Source of the DNA: Alkalihalobacillus bogoriensis ATCC BAA-922
GTDB lineage: Bacteria; Bacillota; Bacilli; Bacillales; Bacillaceae_F
DNA length: 64,000 nt
Direction: 5' to 3'
Assembly (NCBI RefSeq): GCF_000621445.1
Contig: NZ_JHYI01000018.1
Location: 1 to 64,000 of the forward strand
Shown here: piece by piece, positions 35,093 to 44,266 of the stretch
Position numbering within the stretch: position 1 is the stretch's first letter
How the letters are laid out: the number at the start of each line of letters is the position of its first letter
Program-made: the position numbers and the translations under genes
The notes under the pieces: model-generated
The model's database searches: none
Seen by the model: only the letters and a program-made list of their open reading frames with translations
What the model was told of the DNA's origin: nothing

Positions 35093-36045
35093 TCCGCATC
35101 CTCCTTTAATAATTGTTTTACTTCAAGTAATGTCGGAAGTGCGGTCATCGCCCCTTTTGTTGAAGCCGCGAGTGCACCAGATACGGAAGCAAAAGCAGCC
35201 ATCTTTATTGCTTCTTGTACTGTCAATGTCTCAATACGCCCTTCATATTCATGTAACGAATAAAGCATTCCCGATACAAACGCATCACCAGCCCCTGTCG
35301 TATCAATCGCTTTCACCTTCAGTGCAGGAACATGAGCAGAACCTTCCCTTGTATACACATAGCTTCCCTTTCCACCTAATGTGACAAGAAGCAAAGGAAT
35401 TTGATAGTCTTTCAACTTCTCGACACCAGCTTCAATAGTTGCTTCACCAGTAATAAATTCTAATTCTTCTTCAGAAATTTTCACCATATGTGCTTTGTTC
35501 AACATTGAGATTATCGTTTCTTTTGCTTCCACTTCAGAATTCCATAAGCCTAAGCGCAAATTCGGATCATAAGAAATTATTAACCCATGCTCTCTTGCTT
35601 TTTCAACCGCAAATCTTGTCGCCTCTTTTGCTGGACTGCTAATCATGGATATTGAACCAAAGTGTAAGATTTTGTTTGTTTCAAACACGCTTTCATTTAT
35701 TTCATTTGCTTCTAGAAACCTATCCGCGCTCGGATTAATATAAAAATCAAAACTCCGTTCACCATCTTTTGCATTTGTAACAAACACAACACCTGTCCGA
35801 ACATCCTTAGTTAAAGTTAATTGCTCTGTTTTAACACAGTAGCTTTCTAATGTCTCCTTTAAAAAACGTCCTAACACGTCATCTCCCACTTTTCCTATGA
35901 ATGTGGAAGGCAGACCTAATCGAGAGACCCCTACGGCTACATTAGCTGGAGCTCCGCCAGGGCTTTTTTGATAGGTAGTATTCGTTTCATCTAACGGAAT
36001 AAAGTCAATAAGTGCTTCTCCTAAAGAAAGAATTCCTTTTTTCAT
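35089..36045 (-). CDS. scrK: Fructokinase (PfkB family)
   Basis: A 318-residue ribokinase-like sugar kinase that phosphorylates the fructose released by ScrB. Signatures: GGAPANVAVGVSRLG at the N-terminus and DTTGAGDAFVSGML near the C-terminus, where the GAGD holds the catalytic Asp. The frame is open further upstream, but ATG at 36045 gives MKKGILSLGEALIDFIP, the usual family start, with AGGAGG upstream. It lies between scrA and scrB; a small hairpin in the 101-base gap after scrA may lower its expression. Confidence 0.94.
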   Translation of the reverse strand: MKKGILSLGEALIDFIPLDETNTTYQKSPGGAPANVAVGVSRLGLPSTFIGKVGDDVLGRFLKETLESYCVKTEQLTLTKDVRTGVVFVTNAKDGERSFDFYINPSADRFLEANEINESVFETNKILHFGSISMISSPAKEATRFAVEKAREHGLIISYDPNLRLGLWNSEVEAKETIISMLNKAHMVKISEEELEFITGEATIEAGVEKLKDYQIPLLLVTLGGKGSYVYTREGSAHVPALKVKAIDTTGAGDAFVSGMLYSLHEYEGRIETLTVQEAIKMAAFASVSGALAASTKGAMTALPTLLEVKQLLKEDAE

Positions 36046-36111
36046 CCCATTCATTCCTCCTATGTAAAACATCCTTTTCTTATCGTAACCTAAACTATCT
36101 AAAAAGTTGAA

Positions 36112-36138
36112 GGATGTCAGAAAAAATCTCTGACATCC
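36112..36138 (-). terminator. Intra-operon hairpin after scrA
   Basis: GGATGTCAG/CTGACATCC nine-base stem with a nine-base loop. The T-run after it is weak, so it more likely gives partial termination or protects the scrA mRNA end. Confidence 0.55.
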
Positions 36139-36146
36139 CATGTTTT

Positions 36147-37520
36147 TTATTCTTTTGGATCTTCTTTCCATCCTAATAACAATGTTGCTATAAATGCACC
36201 TGATAGAGCAATTAAAAATCCAATTCCATAATTAACTGGATCTTTCGCAATTGCAAACATCGGAATACCTGTTATCCCAATTCCATTTGCCATCACTTGA
36301 GTGAAAACAACATAGGCTCCACCAAGAGCACCACCAATCATTGCCCCGATAAATGGGCGACGGTATCGCAAGTTCACCCCGAAAATAGCTGGTTCTGTAA
36401 TTCCAAGAAATGCGGAAACTGCAGCTGGAAGAGCAATACTCTTCGTTTTTTGAATTTTAGTTTTCACAAAAACAGCTAATGTCGCACCACCTTGAGCTAC
36501 GTTTGCCATCGCCCAAATTGGTAACAAATAGTTTCCACCAACGTTCACTAATAGTTCCGCCTCAATCGCATGGAAACTGTGATGAACACCGGTTAATACA
36601 ATCGTTGAATATAGTCCTCCGAAAATTAAACCAGCTACTGGACCTGCTGTACCATAGACAAAATCTAGTACCATTGTAATTCCATTTCCTAAACCACGAC
36701 CTAATGGGCCAATAACTAGAAGTGCAATAAATCCAGTTAAAATGACTGTTAAAAACGGTGTTAACAATAAATCAACTACGTTTGGAATCACTTTGCGTAA
36801 CGCTTTTTCAATTTTGGACATGAGGTAAACCGTTAATAATACTGGAATAACGGTTCCTTGATACCCTAACATTTCAACACCAAATCCGAAGAAATCAAGC
36901 GTTTCCGGTTGAGCATTACTTAATCCCCATGGATTTAATAAAGCGGGATGCGTCATAATTCCACCAATAACGGCCCCTAAATACGGATTCCCACCAAATT
37001 CTTTTGCTGCACTATAACCAATTAATATTGGCAAAATGATAAAAGCAGCTGACGAGAACATGTCTAACATCATAAAAAGGGCGCTTTCAGGGTCCACCCA
37101 ATTATACGTGTTCATCAATCCTAATAGCCCCATTAACATACCAGATGCTACAATCGCTGGAATAATCGGAACAAAAATATTTGATAATGTTCGCGCAAAG
37201 CGAGCAAGTGGATTCATTTTACGTTTCGCCGCGTCACTATGAGATACGTTTTCCTTTTTCTCTTCTGAATTCGCCCCTACGAGTGGACCAAAATGAGCAA
37301 ACACTTTGTTTACAGTGCCTGTGCCAAAAATAACTTGAAACTGACCACTACTCAAAAACGCTCCTTTTACTTCGTCCAAATCTTCAATCGCCTCTTTGTT
37401 AATTTGGCTTTCGTCTTCAATGACAAGACGAAGACGTGTTGCACAATGAGTAGCGCTTACAACATTGTCGGCTCCACCTAAGTGTTCAACGAGTTGTTTT
37501 GCTATTTCTTGATGATTCAT
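36147..37520 (-). CDS. scrA: Sucrose PTS permease EIIBC
   Basis: A 457-residue phosphotransferase permease. The EIIB domain at the N-terminus carries the phosphorylated Cys in VVSATHCATRLRLVI (near residue 26). After a linker (residues 90-110) the EIIC domain has about ten membrane segments, with LTGVHHSFHAIEAELL and GITEPAIFGVNLRYRRPFIGA typical of the glucose-sucrose superfamily. There is no EIIA domain, as in B. subtilis SacP, which borrows EIIA from the glucose system. Its leader has the RAT antiterminator and an overlapping terminator. Known as sacP in B. subtilis. Confidence 0.94.
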   Translation of the reverse strand: MNHQEIAKQLVEHLGGADNVVSATHCATRLRLVIEDESQINKEAIEDLDEVKGAFLSSGQFQVIFGTGTVNKVFAHFGPLVGANSEEKKENVSHSDAAKRKMNPLARFARTLSNIFVPIIPAIVASGMLMGLLGLMNTYNWVDPESALFMMLDMFSSAAFIILPILIGYSAAKEFGGNPYLGAVIGGIMTHPALLNPWGLSNAQPETLDFFGFGVEMLGYQGTVIPVLLTVYLMSKIEKALRKVIPNVVDLLLTPFLTVILTGFIALLVIGPLGRGLGNGITMVLDFVYGTAGPVAGLIFGGLYSTIVLTGVHHSFHAIEAELLVNVGGNYLLPIWAMANVAQGGATLAVFVKTKIQKTKSIALPAAVSAFLGITEPAIFGVNLRYRRPFIGAMIGGALGGAYVVFTQVMANGIGITGIPMFAIAKDPVNYGIGFLIALSGAFIATLLLGWKEDPKE

Positions 37521-37546
37521 TACAATTCCCCCCTAAAATGTATAAT

Positions 37547-37632
37547 AAAAAAAGACCTAAAATATATAAAGTACACATAGGTAGGTCAAGATTAGACGAT
37601 CTACCTATGTCGCCTTACACATTTTAGGTCTT
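37547..37632 (-). terminator. Antitermination-controlled terminator before scrA
   Basis: AAGACCTAAAAT and ATTTTAGGTCTT close a long stem containing an inner ACATAGGTAG/CTACCTATGT stem, with T-run following. Its 5' arm overlaps the RAT element at 37624-37655, so the two structures exclude each other. Confidence 0.9.
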
Positions 37633-37655
37633 GCCTGCATCTGCAGTAACAATCC
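37624..37655 (-). promoter_or_regulatory. RAT ribonucleic antiterminator of the sucrose operon
   Basis: On the minus strand it reads GGATTGTTACTGCAGATGCA and continues GGCAAGACCTAA, close to the RAT consensus bound by SacT/SacY/LicT. Binding of the antiterminator by sacT's product would stop the downstream terminator from forming and let scrA-scrK-scrB be transcribed when sucrose is present. Confidence 0.92.
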
Positions 37656-37697
37656 TACGATATAAAGTTACGAATTACTAATTGCCATTTTACAAGA

Positions 37698-37711
37698 TGA
37701 AAACGTTATCG
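37698..37711. promoter_or_regulatory. Candidate cre site (CcpA) of the sucrose operon
   Basis: TGAAAACGTTATCG matches the catabolite-responsive element TGWAANCGNTNWCA at 13 of 14 positions. It lies between sacT and the RAT leader, where glucose repression would act on the scrA promoter. Confidence 0.55.
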
Positions 37712-37729
37712 TCAATATAAAACGACAAA

Positions 37730-38557
37730 TTATTTTTGTGACAATCTTTGGATATGAAGTGAAATATAAGCAATTTCCGAAGGTGGGAACACGATTCCAT
37801 ATTCGTTTTGTAAAAACACCGCCACTTGGTTGGAACACTCATACGCTTTTTTATATTTGATTTGAATTAAGCTCAACATATCCTCATCAATTGGGTCAAA
37901 ATCAGTTCCTTGTTCTATTCGGTGTAACGCAAAACGAAGATGCGTGATCAGCCGTTGATAATTAATGCTTGTTTCTTCAATCGTCACACCCATGACAGAC
38001 TCGACTTGCTCAACAAAATCTCGCAATATTGAAGCTCGTTCAAGTGATTCACTCATCGAATGACCACCAATTTTTGCCGTATGAATATGAAGGGCAATAT
38101 GGGCGGCTTCATCTAGTGGAATATCGACTCCGACCTCCTCTTTAATCAAATCCTTTGCCCAAAGCCCGATTTCAAATTCTTTTTTGTACAATAATTTAAT
38201 TTCATTTGTTAGTTTGTTTTTGATTGGAAATCCTTGCTCAAGCCGCTCTAATGCAAAAGATAAATGATCTGTCAGCGCAATATGAATATGGTCATTTAAC
38301 GGTTCTTCTAGGTGTCCTTCTGCATAACTAATAATCTGTTCGGCTAACTCAATATGTTTTTCAGGCAGTGTTGCTAATAATTGTTGAAACTTTTCTGAAG
38401 ATTGATCATGCAATACAAATATTTTTTCGATATTTGCTTTTGCGATGATGTCATTTTTCTTCTTTTGAAAAGCAATGCCATTACCCATTACTATTTTTTC
38501 TTGTGTCCCGTCAATGACAACAACAGCATTATTATTTAATATTCGAAAGATACGCAT
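37730..38557 (-). CDS. sacT: Transcription antiterminator of the BglG/SacT family
   Basis: A 275-residue RNA-binding regulator. The N-terminal CAT domain reads MRIFRILNNNAVVVIDGTQEKIVMGNGIAFQKKKND. Two PRD domains follow, each with paired regulatory His residues (for example DHIHIALTDHLSFAL and EAAHIALHIHTAK in the first, INYQRLITHLRFALHRIEQG and IAYISLHIQRL in the second). Phosphorylation by PTS proteins turns it off without sucrose and on with it. It is encoded directly upstream of its target, the RAT in the scrA leader. Confidence 0.93.
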   Translation of the reverse strand: MRIFRILNNNAVVVIDGTQEKIVMGNGIAFQKKKNDIIAKANIEKIFVLHDQSSEKFQQLLATLPEKHIELAEQIISYAEGHLEEPLNDHIHIALTDHLSFALERLEQGFPIKNKLTNEIKLLYKKEFEIGLWAKDLIKEEVGVDIPLDEAAHIALHIHTAKIGGHSMSESLERASILRDFVEQVESVMGVTIEETSINYQRLITHLRFALHRIEQGTDFDPIDEDMLSLIQIKYKKAYECSNQVAVFLQNEYGIVFPPSEIAYISLHIQRLSQK

Positions 38558-38761
38558 CTTGATCTCCTCTAATTAAAATCATTGTTTTTTATCTTATCAT
38601 ATACAATATTAAGAACGATAGTAATTTTTACTTATTTGTGTAAAAATCCCAATCTATTTTTATATTAAAAGTTATATCTTTATTTTCATTTTTTTAGTAT
38701 TATTAAGGTACAAAATACCTATAACTTTTTTCCTTGTTCATTTGAATGCTAGGAGCTGTAT

Positions 38762-41443
38762 ATGATGAAAACACAAAAGAAAACCACTCTGTCCTTTATT
38801 TTTCTAGTTTCCTATATCATTCTCTATTATATTTGGATTATTATCTGGAAACACGACGAAACGATTCTGACTATTGGTGGTAATACTCTTTCTATATTAG
38901 CTGGAATTGTAGCAACGATTTGGCTACTACAAGCTCGTCATCGTAGTAAACCTTCACATCGTTCTTTTTGGCTATTACTGGCATTAGGGACGAGTAGCTT
39001 TATCATTGCCGAGCTTATTTGGACTTATTATGAAAATGTGTTACAAGTAAACGTCCCATTTCCTGGATATCCAGATTTATTTTATATGTTACAAGGTCTC
39101 TTTTTTCTGGCCGCTCTCTTTCTTCTTATTTTCAGTAATAGGCGTAATACAAAGCTACTAACGTTTGTATTTGACCAAGCCATCATTATGATTGTTGCCA
39201 TTACTTTTAGCTGGCATTTTGTTATAGAACCAACTTTATCCTCTGATGGTACGATCGATGGAGCTGTTCTTGTATCATTAGCATATCCAATAATAGACCT
39301 AGCCTTACTTTTCGCAGCCATTCTATTGTTTTTTGGAATTAGCAAGGACTACTTGAATGGTTCTGTCGTATTTTTTATGTTTTTAGGATTCCTTCTTCTA
39401 GGCTTTGCTGATTTAGTTTATCTGTATATTATTATGACAAGCAACTATTCATCGGGGGATTGGATCGATCCATTATTTGCAGGAAGCATTTTTCTTGTTG
39501 GATATTGTGGGGTCGTTTCATATCGAGATGAAAATGAAGATAAAGTACTAAGGCCAAATCGTTTCATTGAAAGTAGTCGCATCGCATTTCCTTATTTGTT
39601 AGTTTTTTTATTGTTTACTTTCATGTTAGTTACCGATAAGTTGGAACGAGGACTACACTCACTAGAAATTGGGACATTATTGGCGATTCTTCTTCTTATC
39701 ATTCGTCAAATTATTGTCATTATAGAAAACCGTCGTTTAATTCAAAATTTACTTTGCAAAACAGATGAACTTGACCTTAGTGAACAACGATATAAGTCAC
39801 TTTTTGAATTTCATCCTGATGCAGCTTATTCTGTCGATTTAGAAGGCCATTTCACTAGTGCGAATGCAGCCTGTTCAAATTTATTAGGTTATAAAAAAGA
39901 TGAACTTATAGGTCTATCGTATAGTCTATTTATGAATGACATCGATCGCGACCGTGTTAGATCTCATCTTGTAAAAGTAATGGCTGGTCTCCCCCAACGT
40001 TATGATATTCAGATTCATAATCGAGAAGGAACCCTCTTTTATATGAGGATTACGAATATCCCGATTCTTGTAAAAAATAAAGTCGTTGGGATTTTTGGAA
40101 TCGGGAAAGATATTACTGAACAACAAAAAAATGAAGAGAAAATCAAACATCTTGCTTACCATGACTCATTAACAGGTGTTGCGAATCGGATGTTATTTGA
40201 GAAACAAGTCGATGAAACAATTGAAGAAGCAAAACAAAAAGATGAACGCTTTGCTATTGTCTATCTGGATTTAGACCATTTTAAGTCGGTAAATGATAAG
40301 CTAGGACACGATATTGGTGATAAATTATTAATTAACGTTTCAAAGCGTTTACAAGAAGTGATTAGAAAAACCGATACCATAGCTAGACAAGGTGGCGACG
40401 AATTCACATTATTAGTTAAAGGAATTACTCAAAAGGAAGACATCATTCGTTTTGCTGAAAAAATTGTAGCGACATTGCAACAACCGTATCATATCGATGG
40501 CCATGAAATTAAAAGCCTTCCTAGTGTAGGAGTTTCCATGTTTCCATTCGACGATACGACGACAGAAGGTTTAATGAAGAAAGCAGATACTGCGATGTAT
40601 GATGTAAAACAAAATGGAAGAGGCCATTATAAGTTTTATGACGAAAGTAAAATGACGGTTTCAAAGATGCGGAAATTGGAAAAAGATTTGCAAAAAGCAT
40701 TAAAAAGAGATGAGCTTTTTCTTCTATACCAACCTCAAGTAGAATCAAAAACAGGAAAAATTGTCGGTGTCGAAGCCCTTCTTCGCTGGAATCACCCCGA
40801 AATGGGGATTGTGTCTCCTGTTGACTTTATTCCAATTGCCGAACAAACGGGAATGATTATTCCGATTGGTGAATGGGTGTTAATTGAGGCTTGTAAGCAA
40901 ATACAATTGTGGAATGAACAAGGATACACTTTAAAAGTCGCAATAAATGTATCACCTGTACAACTCCAACAAGATTCCATCGTTGAACGATTCTTAATGA
41001 TCTTACAAGAAAAAAATGTGAATCCAAATTTGATTGAATTTGAAATAACCGAAGAAACAGCGATTCAAAATATTGAACAAGTTATTCTGAAATTACAAAC
41101 CTTTAAAAATAGTGGTATTACCATTTCCATCGATGACTTTGGAACCGGTTATTCAGCATTATCAAGTCTAGCCTCTTTCCCAATATCGACTTTAAAAATT
41201 GCTCGGGAGTTTACAAATCAATTAGAACGAGGCAATTCAAATCAAACCATTATCACATCGATTATAATGCTAGCAAAAAATTTAAAGCTTGCCGTCATTG
41301 CTGAAGGTGTTGAAAATGAAAGTCAAGCTGAACTTCTAAAAGACATGCAATGTGATGAAATGCAAGGTTTTTTATTTGGAAAACCTGTCACACCAAAAGA
41401 GATTGAAAAACAACTAAAACAAAGACCAGATATGGATTCGTAA
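38762..41443 (+). CDS. Membrane PAS-GGDEF-EAL cyclic di-GMP enzyme
   Basis: An 893-residue protein. About ten hydrophobic segments fill the first 320 residues and form an unusually large membrane sensor. A PAS domain follows (about 340-455), then GGDEF (about 460-625) with intact RQGGDEFTLL and an RKTD inhibitory site at the proper spacing, then EAL (about 640-885) with GVEALLRW, NVSPVQL, EITEE, DDFGTGYS and EGVEN, so both activities may be live. It can make and degrade cyclic di-GMP; the net direction is unknown. ATG at 38762 follows TAGGAGC. It shares an overlapping terminator with the next gene. Confidence 0.93.
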   Translation: MMKTQKKTTLSFIFLVSYIILYYIWIIIWKHDETILTIGGNTLSILAGIVATIWLLQARHRSKPSHRSFWLLLALGTSSFIIAELIWTYYENVLQVNVPFPGYPDLFYMLQGLFFLAALFLLIFSNRRNTKLLTFVFDQAIIMIVAITFSWHFVIEPTLSSDGTIDGAVLVSLAYPIIDLALLFAAILLFFGISKDYLNGSVVFFMFLGFLLLGFADLVYLYIIMTSNYSSGDWIDPLFAGSIFLVGYCGVVSYRDENEDKVLRPNRFIESSRIAFPYLLVFLLFTFMLVTDKLERGLHSLEIGTLLAILLLIIRQIIVIIENRRLIQNLLCKTDELDLSEQRYKSLFEFHPDAAYSVDLEGHFTSANAACSNLLGYKKDELIGLSYSLFMNDIDRDRVRSHLVKVMAGLPQRYDIQIHNREGTLFYMRITNIPILVKNKVVGIFGIGKDITEQQKNEEKIKHLAYHDSLTGVANRMLFEKQVDETIEEAKQKDERFAIVYLDLDHFKSVNDKLGHDIGDKLLINVSKRLQEVIRKTDTIARQGGDEFTLLVKGITQKEDIIRFAEKIVATLQQPYHIDGHEIKSLPSVGVSMFPFDDTTTEGLMKKADTAMYDVKQNGRGHYKFYDESKMTVSKMRKLEKDLQKALKRDELFLLYQPQVESKTGKIVGVEALLRWNHPEMGIVSPVDFIPIAEQTGMIIPIGEWVLIEACKQIQLWNEQGYTLKVAINVSPVQLQQDSIVERFLMILQEKNVNPNLIEFEITEETAIQNIEQVILKLQTFKNSGITISIDDFGTGYSALSSLASFPISTLKIAREFTNQLERGNSNQTIITSIIMLAKNLKLAVIAEGVENESQAELLKDMQCDEMQGFLFGKPVTPKEIEKQLKQRPDMDS

Positions 41444-41458
41444 ACATATCTGGTCTTT
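41421..41458. terminator. Bidirectional terminator at the end of the GGDEF-EAL gene
   Basis: AAAGACCAGATATG/CATATCTGGTCTTT stem around a ten-base loop. It overlaps the last codons of the plus-strand gene and the stop of the small minus-strand ORF. Confidence 0.85.
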
Positions 41459-41649
41459 TATTCGTTTCTGTTCTTATAGTTATATTTATAATTAAAATGA
41501 CACAATGTTGCTAACACAACAATTGTAAACAATAAAAAGAAGAAATCTTGTTGCCGATATCCATGGACATGCAATATCGTAAAAGATAAAAGCAATAAAC
41601 TCATGACTAACAAATTAAACAACCAAAATTTCCTCAATCGGATCACCAT
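41458..41649 (-). CDS. Small two-segment membrane protein (uncertain)
   Basis: A 63-residue frame with two hydrophobic segments: FWLFNLLVMSLLLLSFTILH and FFFLLFTIVVLATLCHF, a basic start and a charged tail KYNYKNRNE. It ends at a terminator and is followed upstream by the intergenic repeat D, which supports a real gene. No good ribosome site precedes the ATG at 41649, and I know no family, so it stays tentative. Confidence 0.4.
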   Translation of the reverse strand: MVIRLRKFWLFNLLVMSLLLLSFTILHVHGYRQQDFFFLLFTIVVLATLCHFNYKYNYKNRNE

Positions 41650-41730
41650 ACTTTTATTAGCTTTTCCTAATTATAGTCAATATCTTGTATATTCCCAAGT
41701 GACAGTAGTCCTAGTCTGCATTTTTTACCC

Positions 41731-41916
41731 TAACGGACATACGATCCGTTATTCTTGTATAATCGAGCGATTTCTAGTTGCTATTGGACATTTGTTCCGT
41801 TATACTCACATTTTGCAACAAAAGGAGGCTTAATTTTAGAGAGTAACGGAACAGATGTCCTTTAGCTAAACTAAAACTGCTGTTTTTTTAGTACATAGCG
41901 GAATAGGTGTCCGCAA
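41731..41916. repeat. 185-bp quad-hairpin intergenic element, copy D
   Basis: Units begin at 41731, 41782, 41844 and 41896: offsets 0, 51, 113 and 165, so a single base has been added in the last spacer (length 186). The left pair reads CGGACAT...GATCCG/TTGGACAT; the right pair is inverted. Confidence 0.86.
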
Positions 41917-41936
41917 CGAAAGTCAAAACCAAACCA

Positions 41937-43352
41937 TTATTCATTCGGATTAATGACAATTTCAACACGGCGATTTCGCTTTCTTCCGTCTTCATTATTG
42001 TTTGAAGCAACAGGTTTCGCTTGACCATATCCTATTAATTCAAACTCCAAATGATCAATAGATCCATTTTCAGATATAAAGTCCATTACAGATTGAGCTC
42101 GTTCTTCCGATAACGTTAGATTATAGTCTTCACTTCCTTGACTATCTGTGTGTCCCCGGATTTCTATGCTCGTACCATCCTCTAATGTCTCTAACACTTT
42201 CACTATATCTGCTAACACTTCTTTTGCATCATCCTTCAATTTACTTTCATCAAAGTCAAACAACATATCATCTAGTACACTCATCATCGTCTCGCCATCA
42301 TCAGTTGTTAATAGGATATCATCAGAGACTTCTATTTCAGGTGGATCGAGGTAGACACGAGTAGAAATCCGTTTGGAACCATCCGTTCGCTCAACAACGA
42401 TGTCCCCTTCCATTTTTTCATAATTTTCTCCATAAGCTTCTGTCATTTCTGTCGGAACTTTACTATTTGGACTATGTGTAAACAGATGAACAAAACCTTC
42501 TTTTCCAAGTGAAGTATAGCGAACCATAATTTCAAATGTTCCGTCTGGATTAATATTAGTTAATGGTTTAAATGAATTATTTTGCGGTAAATGATCATTT
42601 TCTGAATACCAATACTCAGCAAATAGTCCTGTTCCCTCCAATAAATTCGAACGACCATGAACATACATATAACGATGATCATTTGTAATCTCTGCCTCTA
42701 TCCAAACGTTATTTTCTCCATAATCTTCCGGTCGCTCTATTCTTTCTGGAATATCAAAGGAAAACTCTGAAACATCTTCTTTTAATTGAATGACTTTTTC
42801 TAGTTTTGCTATTTGTTGAATTTCGCCTTCATTGTTTTCCTCACGATAAACAAGGGGACCTTCTATTTTCGCATTCCCCTCTCCGTAATGAGCTAGAACT
42901 TCATCTCGTTGATCAGCACGAAAACTTACGATAAGACGAAACTCTTTAGAGTCTAATGGATTAATCCGAGCTTCAAAGTTTCCTTGGTCATCAACGGTTG
43001 TGTTATCACTAATTGGAACATGAAGACCCGTTCTTGTTATCGATTCAAGGTGGACACGAATTCTTGATCCAGGTACTAAATTACTTTCTCCTAACACACG
43101 AATAAAATCTCCATCCACTTTCGCTTTCGCCGTCATTTCTACCTCATAATCTCCTAAATCTGCTTCTGGTGCTACTTCTTCTTCAATGACTTCTTCTATT
43201 TCTTCTTCCTCAGTATCATCTGTTTTTTCTACAACATTAGGTTGTTCTGGCTCATCTGGAGTATTTTCTACTTCTTCCCCAGAATTACAGCCTGTAAGGA
43301 TAAGAGCAAAAAGAAAAAATAATGTTCCAATTAAAGTTAACGGTTGTTTCAT
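41937..43352 (-). CDS. OmpA-domain lipoprotein with duplicated beta-domain
   Basis: A 471-residue lipoprotein (signal ending LILTGC) with a very acidic Glu-rich linker (residues 25-65). Two copies of a roughly 110-residue domain follow. Copy 1 runs from VDGDFIRVLGESNL to HYGEGNAKIEGPLV, copy 2 from DHRYMYVHGRSNL to AYGENYEKMEGDIV; they share SNL..G, DG/QG.FE and YGE..KMEG/KIEG patterns. The C-terminal 130 residues are an OmpA peptidoglycan-binding domain (LFDFDESKL, IRGHTDSQGSEDYNLTLSEERAQSVMDF, GRKRNRRVEI). In a Gram-positive it could tie membrane to wall. It lies next to the TasA-type operon. Confidence 0.9.
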   Translation of the reverse strand: MKQPLTLIGTLFFLFALILTGCNSGEEVENTPDEPEQPNVVEKTDDTEEEEIEEVIEEEVAPEADLGDYEVEMTAKAKVDGDFIRVLGESNLVPGSRIRVHLESITRTGLHVPISDNTTVDDQGNFEARINPLDSKEFRLIVSFRADQRDEVLAHYGEGNAKIEGPLVYREENNEGEIQQIAKLEKVIQLKEDVSEFSFDIPERIERPEDYGENNVWIEAEITNDHRYMYVHGRSNLLEGTGLFAEYWYSENDHLPQNNSFKPLTNINPDGTFEIMVRYTSLGKEGFVHLFTHSPNSKVPTEMTEAYGENYEKMEGDIVVERTDGSKRISTRVYLDPPEIEVSDDILLTTDDGETMMSVLDDMLFDFDESKLKDDAKEVLADIVKVLETLEDGTSIEIRGHTDSQGSEDYNLTLSEERAQSVMDFISENGSIDHLEFELIGYGQAKPVASNNNEDGRKRNRRVEIVINPNE

Positions 43353-43487
43353 CGTACTCCTCCTATTTTTCTATTGATACCATTAACTTTAACTATAACA
43401 TGGCAGAAAATTGGATTAATGATGAAAATTGTTCAATTTGTTATTAAAACTATAGGACAATCATCCCGTTTTCTGTATAAACGACAA

Positions 43488-43515
43488 AGAGATATTCAAG
43501 TGAATATCTCCTCTA
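43488..43515 (-). terminator. Probable terminator of the tasA-tapA-sipW operon
   Basis: GAGATATTC/GAATATCTC stem around a four-base loop, just after the last gene's stop on the minus strand, followed by TTT. Confidence 0.7.
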
Positions 43516-43527
43516 TTTTTCCCCTTT

Positions 43528-44229
43528 TTATAAATGTGAAGCTTCTTTTTCTTTCTCTTTTCGCCGATACATATAAATCATTGAGCCTAAAACAACAGCT
43601 AAGATGCCAACGACAATATAATTATAGGAGTTTGTTGCTGTGGAAGGGAGAATTGTGTCTTTTTTTATACCTTCGCCTGAATCTATTGGTTTTTGTGGGC
43701 CCCCATCACTGTTTTCTGGATTAGGGTTTGTTGGTTGCTCAGGTTGAATCCCCTCTTGACCATCCGCAAAAAACAAAAACTCTGACTGAAACTCTAAGCC
43801 TTGAAACTCATTCCCTAAATGAGTGGGAAAACGAATCGTAAAGTCAAGATTCTCTTCATGGCGAGCTTTTAAATGCCGCGGAACAATACCCGTAAATTCA
43901 CTAATTTTCCCCTCATATAAAAGAACATTTCCGTCTTTGATTTCTAATAAAAACTCATTATATAGCTTTTCCGAACCACTAAGTAACGTTACTTCTGTAT
44001 TATAATAAAAATCTGAGTCTCCACGATTCTGAATAGTTAAAGACCGTCCTGACCAATCGCCTGGCTTCATATTGTCTACGGCAAATAATAAATTATCAGG
44101 AGACGTGGAAATGAATATGGACTTAGCTGCCGCAAAGGTATGCATGTTTGCTTGGATGTTGAACAATACAATTAGTAATGTTGAAACTCCTATGATAAAG
44201 CCAGTTATTCCTTTTTTTCTCTTTCCCAT
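43528..44229 (-). CDS. LPSTA-anchored TasA/camelysin-like surface protein
   Basis: A 233-residue surface protein. A signal segment (LLIVLFNIQANMHTFAAAK) is followed by SPDNLLFAVDNMKPGDWSGRSLTIQNRG, which resembles the NLKPGDWMKRSFELQNNG motif of the TasA-like protein encoded three genes upstream. Then comes a Pro/Asn/Gly linker (QPEQPTNPNPENSDGGPQKP). The C-terminus is a sorting signal: LPSTATN, a membrane segment (VVGILAVVLGSMIYMY) and RRKEKEKEASHL. The LPXTA form fits a class D sortase, but no sortase gene is in the window. It may pin TasA-like fibres to the wall. Confidence 0.88.
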   Translation of the reverse strand: MGKRKKGITGFIIGVSTLLIVLFNIQANMHTFAAAKSIFISTSPDNLLFAVDNMKPGDWSGRSLTIQNRGDSDFYYNTEVTLLSGSEKLYNEFLLEIKDGNVLLYEGKISEFTGIVPRHLKARHEENLDFTIRFPTHLGNEFQGLEFQSEFLFFADGQEGIQPEQPTNPNPENSDGGPQKPIDSGEGIKKDTILPSTATNSYNYIVVGILAVVLGSMIYMYRRKEKEKEASHL

Positions 44230-44266
44230 CTCATCACCTACAATCCGTAGTAAACTATATCACCTT

